A model generated the notes under the pieces. The model made no database searches. It was not told the DNA's origin and saw only the letters and a list, made by a program, of their open reading frames with translations. From the NCBI GenBank assembly GCA_003991915.1, contig RQTK01000076.1:369763-433762 (forward strand): DNA of 64,000 nucleotides, read 5' to 3'. This DNA is from Elysia chlorotica. Its lineage: Eukaryota; Mollusca; Gastropoda; Plakobranchidae. A program made the position numbers and the translations under genes. The first letter of the stretch is position 1, and every line of letters starts with the position of its first letter. Positions 52,160-64,000 of this stretch are shown in pieces.

Positions 52160-52388
52160 TTTTCATTCTATCTTTTTTCAACATTGTATGTTTATTTCTA
52201 GTTCATCCGCTCAGTCTATAATAATGCCAAAAAAGGTTAAACTTCATAATCTATAACCTCTTCGCCTTTTAGTTAACAATTTTATCTCATCCCCAGAGCT
52301 CCCTCTCTCTGTCTATGTATCTCTCTTAATCTCTCTCTGTATCTATATAAAAATTATGCAACTTTCTCTCCCCTTCTTTGTTTCTCTT

Positions 52389-52441
<53 letters not shown>
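52015..52441. repeat. CT-rich tracts
   Basis: Long pure (CT)n at about 52098-52157 and 52392-52441 with looser CT-rich sequence around and between them. Confidence 0.9.
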
Positions 52442-52445
<4 letters not shown>

Positions 52446-52559
52446 ATGTTGGGCAAAGTTAGCCAATAACAACGTCGTAAAGTCCACTCGACGCTTTCGC
52501 CAAACTCTAAAAGTCAACTATGGCTGTAATTTCTTCGACTTCAGGCTCCAGATAACAAA

Positions 52560-52639
52560 CGTTGTTGGATTTTGGAATTAGGCCAGGTAGCTCAGGCCTA
52601 ACCGATAGGTGGCCTTCACCAACGATGGCAAACGAGAAC

Positions 52640-52676
<37 letters not shown>

Positions 52677-52740
52677 GCATTTATAGGGCGCCCTGTCCCC
52701 ACAATGTGAGCCCTAGGCGCCTTACAATGTTAATCCATTC
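52560..52740. repeat. (AAT)n with attached interspersed repeat
   Basis: An (AAT)n run (52640-52675) is followed by ggcatttatagggcgcc and gagccctaggcgccttaca. This combination of AAT run plus a short GC-rich hairpin-like motif resembles interspersed repeats seen widely in marine invertebrates. The preceding ggtagctcaggcc looks tRNA-like. Confidence 0.5.
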
Positions 52741-53039
52741 ATCCACTTACAACCAAAAAAAAAAAGCTCCATTGCCCACAAAACTTGTATTGTCTAAATA
52801 GTGTTAGCGTTGGGCGCGAGGATCAAACAATCAAACAAGCAAACAAACAAACAAATCTCCATCAACTCCATACAGGAGTCTCACAGAAAGCTCGGAACCA
52901 GTGATTACACTAGTAAACCTACTTCTATCACTATTACTTCTACTCAGTGCCGGGTTTGAGGTATAGCACGCGTGGCCCAAACGCAATGTTTTGTGTGTGT
53001 ATGGGTGCATAAAAACATCTTGAACGGGCACTCCTCCGC

Positions 53040-53534
53040 TCTAGTATAATTATTATAAATCGGATACCTTAGAAACAAAGTTTCAGCTCATCGAATGACA
53101 AAGAGAGATAACTCAAACATACAGTCGTCGTTCTTTTAGTCAATGGTATCTCCCTTTGGAAAAGAGTGTACACTAAGACGATGCTTTTCATAATCTTAAG
53201 ATAATGAATAAATTCATTATTGTATGAATGTTGTTTCTAATTTCATAAGGCCTACTTTTGAGGCACATTTAAAAGCGACAATATTTTGACCAGTATAAAA
53301 TGGTTTATATGCACTGTCACAAAGCATTTTGTAAAACGATACAATATGATCTTACTTGAGACCAATGAGGCATTAAACCAAGGGCGAGATTCATATTAGG
53401 GGTTGCTAGATAGGTCAATGTATACATAAAATGGCTCTAGCATCATGATTCAGACGTCTCTGTAGATACTTTTATATATTTACTTATAAATTATGCCTTT
53501 ACATTTGTAACAACGTTATTCGCTAGGTGATGCT

Positions 53535-53575
<41 letters not shown>

Positions 53576-54636
53576 CTTGTCGTTGTCGTTTCACATTTGT
53601 TTGGCGAAGATAGCGGCATTAATTCAAATATACACACATAGAGTGGAAAAGTGAAAGAGACAGAGAGAGTATTTGAGAAACGGACTGACAAAGGGACAGA
53701 GAGACTGAGAATGGCAGACAGATAAAGAAACAGACAGACATACGATTAGACAGAATATGCAGAACGTGACCAATATACATACATAATAAAGAACAGTACA
53801 AAAATTAGTGAAAGCAATGTTCTTTGTCTTAAGCTTCCAAAGATAGAAAAGGATACAGGTCAAACATCTTTGGTGAACGTTTGTATTTATCTTTATTTTT
53901 TATTTTTATAACACATTACAAAGTAATTGAATAGTTATGCATAAAGCTGGGTATAACTCTATATTGCAATCTACAAACAAATAAACTGCATAAGAGATGT
54001 ATCACATTTATTCGTTTCATTTCCCGCAAAAAAAGTTCCTTCAAGTAAACCAGTTAGAAATTATTGTTGCGGTAGCTTAAAAATATATGGGACTCAAAAA
54101 AGCTTCTCAAAGCTTCTGTTTTTAGCTCCTACGGGGGATACTTCAATTAGAAAAAATATTATAAAAGCATGGAGTATTATAGTTTAATTCAAAGGTCTTT
54201 TCATTTTAAACAGTATATGAGGAACACACTTTTTCAGAGCGTTAACAACAATATGCTTTTCTTCGAGTATAAACTTGATGTATCACAACAGAAGAAAAAA
54301 AAAATCCAAAAGTTCCCGTCAATTAAATAAATGAGCCATAATATCGTTTTTCGCTTCCTCGCTCTTTGTCAAAAAAAAGTTTAAAATCACCAGCTATAAT
54401 TAGTAATTTTTTTTTGTCTCTTAATTTGTACATGTAAAATTTCAAATAAAAAAACAAAGAAGAGTCATATATATAATATCTATGCGTAAATCGTCCTCTG
54501 CGTCAATGATAATTAGATAGTGTTACAAAAAAAAAAAAAAAGATTTGATAAATGAAATCAATCTTGCCGATTAGGATCAGTAAAAAAAAGGACACGTAAA
54601 AACAAACAAGAAAGGAGAGATAGATTCAAAGACAGA

Positions 54637-54702
<66 letters not shown>

Positions 54703-55539
54703 CCAAGGATTACAACTGAGTTTATATGTTTTGATGGATTTGATTGTTCCAGTTATCTGCGTTCGTTTTATCAGAAAAATCATTAAGGTGAAATATTGGA
54801 CCACAATATTGGACTCAACACTTGTCAACAGTGTAATTACAAATCTGTTAACATAAATAAACTGTGATCCCCTTTTAATCTTTAGTTTTTTTTCTGTTTA
54901 TATATAAAAGATACTTTTAGTTTAACTCTGGCCCACACGTACACTTAGCTTTAGAATAATATGTTTTGTTCCTCTGATATTAAATCCAAACAGTTTTACA
55001 TTGATAGATTAATCATCGTGAACAACTCAGCTCCACCAGTAAACTATCGTATAATAATAATTATGATATCTGCATTGTACTGTACATGTATTAAACCTTG
55101 CATAACATTAAAAACGCTCAGCATCAAAATACGTGATATAAGTTAGTTACAAAAATCTTTAACAAAATCGTGCATATGTACTCTTGTAAATCGTTAAGAA
55201 CATTTGGTACAGATAATTATGAGCAGTTATAAACTGCGTTGTGAATATGACTATGCAACACAATTCCAGCAAGACATAGCCTTACAGCGTAAACAGAGTA
55301 AAATACAGTGGACTGATTTCAATGAAGATGATTTGTACAAGTTTTCACTTGGTTTGGGCTGGGCCTGGCACTATGAATTTACCTATACTAAGGGGAAGCA
55401 ACACAGATCTAAATTATTTACACTCAAGATACACGTTTCAGTTAAACTGTATGTAGCATAATGAGTGTAGTATGGGATATGTGCCGATTTTTCTTTTCAC
55501 TTTCCTTTCTGTTGAAATGACAAGAGGATGACAACTGGG
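53040..55539. other. Spacer 3' of the transporter gene
   Basis: AT-rich. It holds a (GTT)n at 53533-53575, a GA/GACA patch at 53645-53740 and an (AAT)n at 54639-54703. A plus-strand open frame at 55219-55461 (starts MSSYKLRCEYDY) has a protein-like composition but no family or splice context. It is not called as a gene. Confidence 0.6.

Positions 55540-64000
<8,461 letters not shown>

Noticed and set aside
55219-55461. Plus-strand frame starting MSSYKLRCEYDY with a Trp/Tyr-rich end
   Set aside because: Protein-like composition but no family, no neighbours, and it overlaps the likely 3' UTR of the transporter on the other strand. Kept only as a note.

Overview
The window looks like nuclear DNA of a mollusc, most likely a gastropod. 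It is AT-rich and full of microsatellites, with small GC-richer exons separated by long introns. It carries several copies of one tRNA-derived SINE and a lophotrochozoan-type ParaHox gene. The species cannot be named from the sequence alone. There is a 616-base assembly gap at 40515-41130 and a 2-base gap at 21583-21584.

Three multi-exon genes can be rebuilt with consistent splice phases. (1) Xlox/Pdx, the central ParaHox gene, lies on the plus strand: exon 1 at 28943-29867 carries the PFPWMK hexapeptide and exon 2 at 48934-49745 carries the homeodomain. The intron between them is about 19 kb. (2) A complete five-exon acyl-CoA synthetase of the AMP-binding superfamily (578 residues) lies on the minus strand at 31406-39416, entirely inside the Xlox intron. 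(3) The 3' part of an SLC6-family sodium-coupled transporter lies on the minus strand from 64000 down to 55540, convergent with Xlox. Its first exons lie beyond the window. After the last membrane segment it has a predicted cytoplasmic tail of about 790 residues with repeated R/K-S-x-S motifs and a C-terminal TKL. A single well-bounded orphan exon (46281-46596, minus) also lies in the Xlox intron; I do not recognise it.

Region by region: 1-28.9 kb has no convincing gene. It holds microsatellites, SINE copies, a fragment of non-LTR reverse transcriptase (5910-6050), several local duplications (17.1-18.2 kb, 21.5-23.3 kb) and a decayed tandem array (23.9-24.7 kb). 28.9-49.7 kb is Xlox with its nested genes. 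49.8-55.5 kb is the repeat-rich spacer between the two convergent 3' ends. 55.5-64 kb is the transporter.

No functional link among the three genes is evident. The main points of interest are the nested antisense enzyme gene, the decayed copies of its last splice acceptor, a SINE immediately upstream of the homeobox exon that leaves an open frame into it, and the very long transporter tail. I saw no rRNA, functional tRNA, CRISPR array, intact transposon or LTR element.
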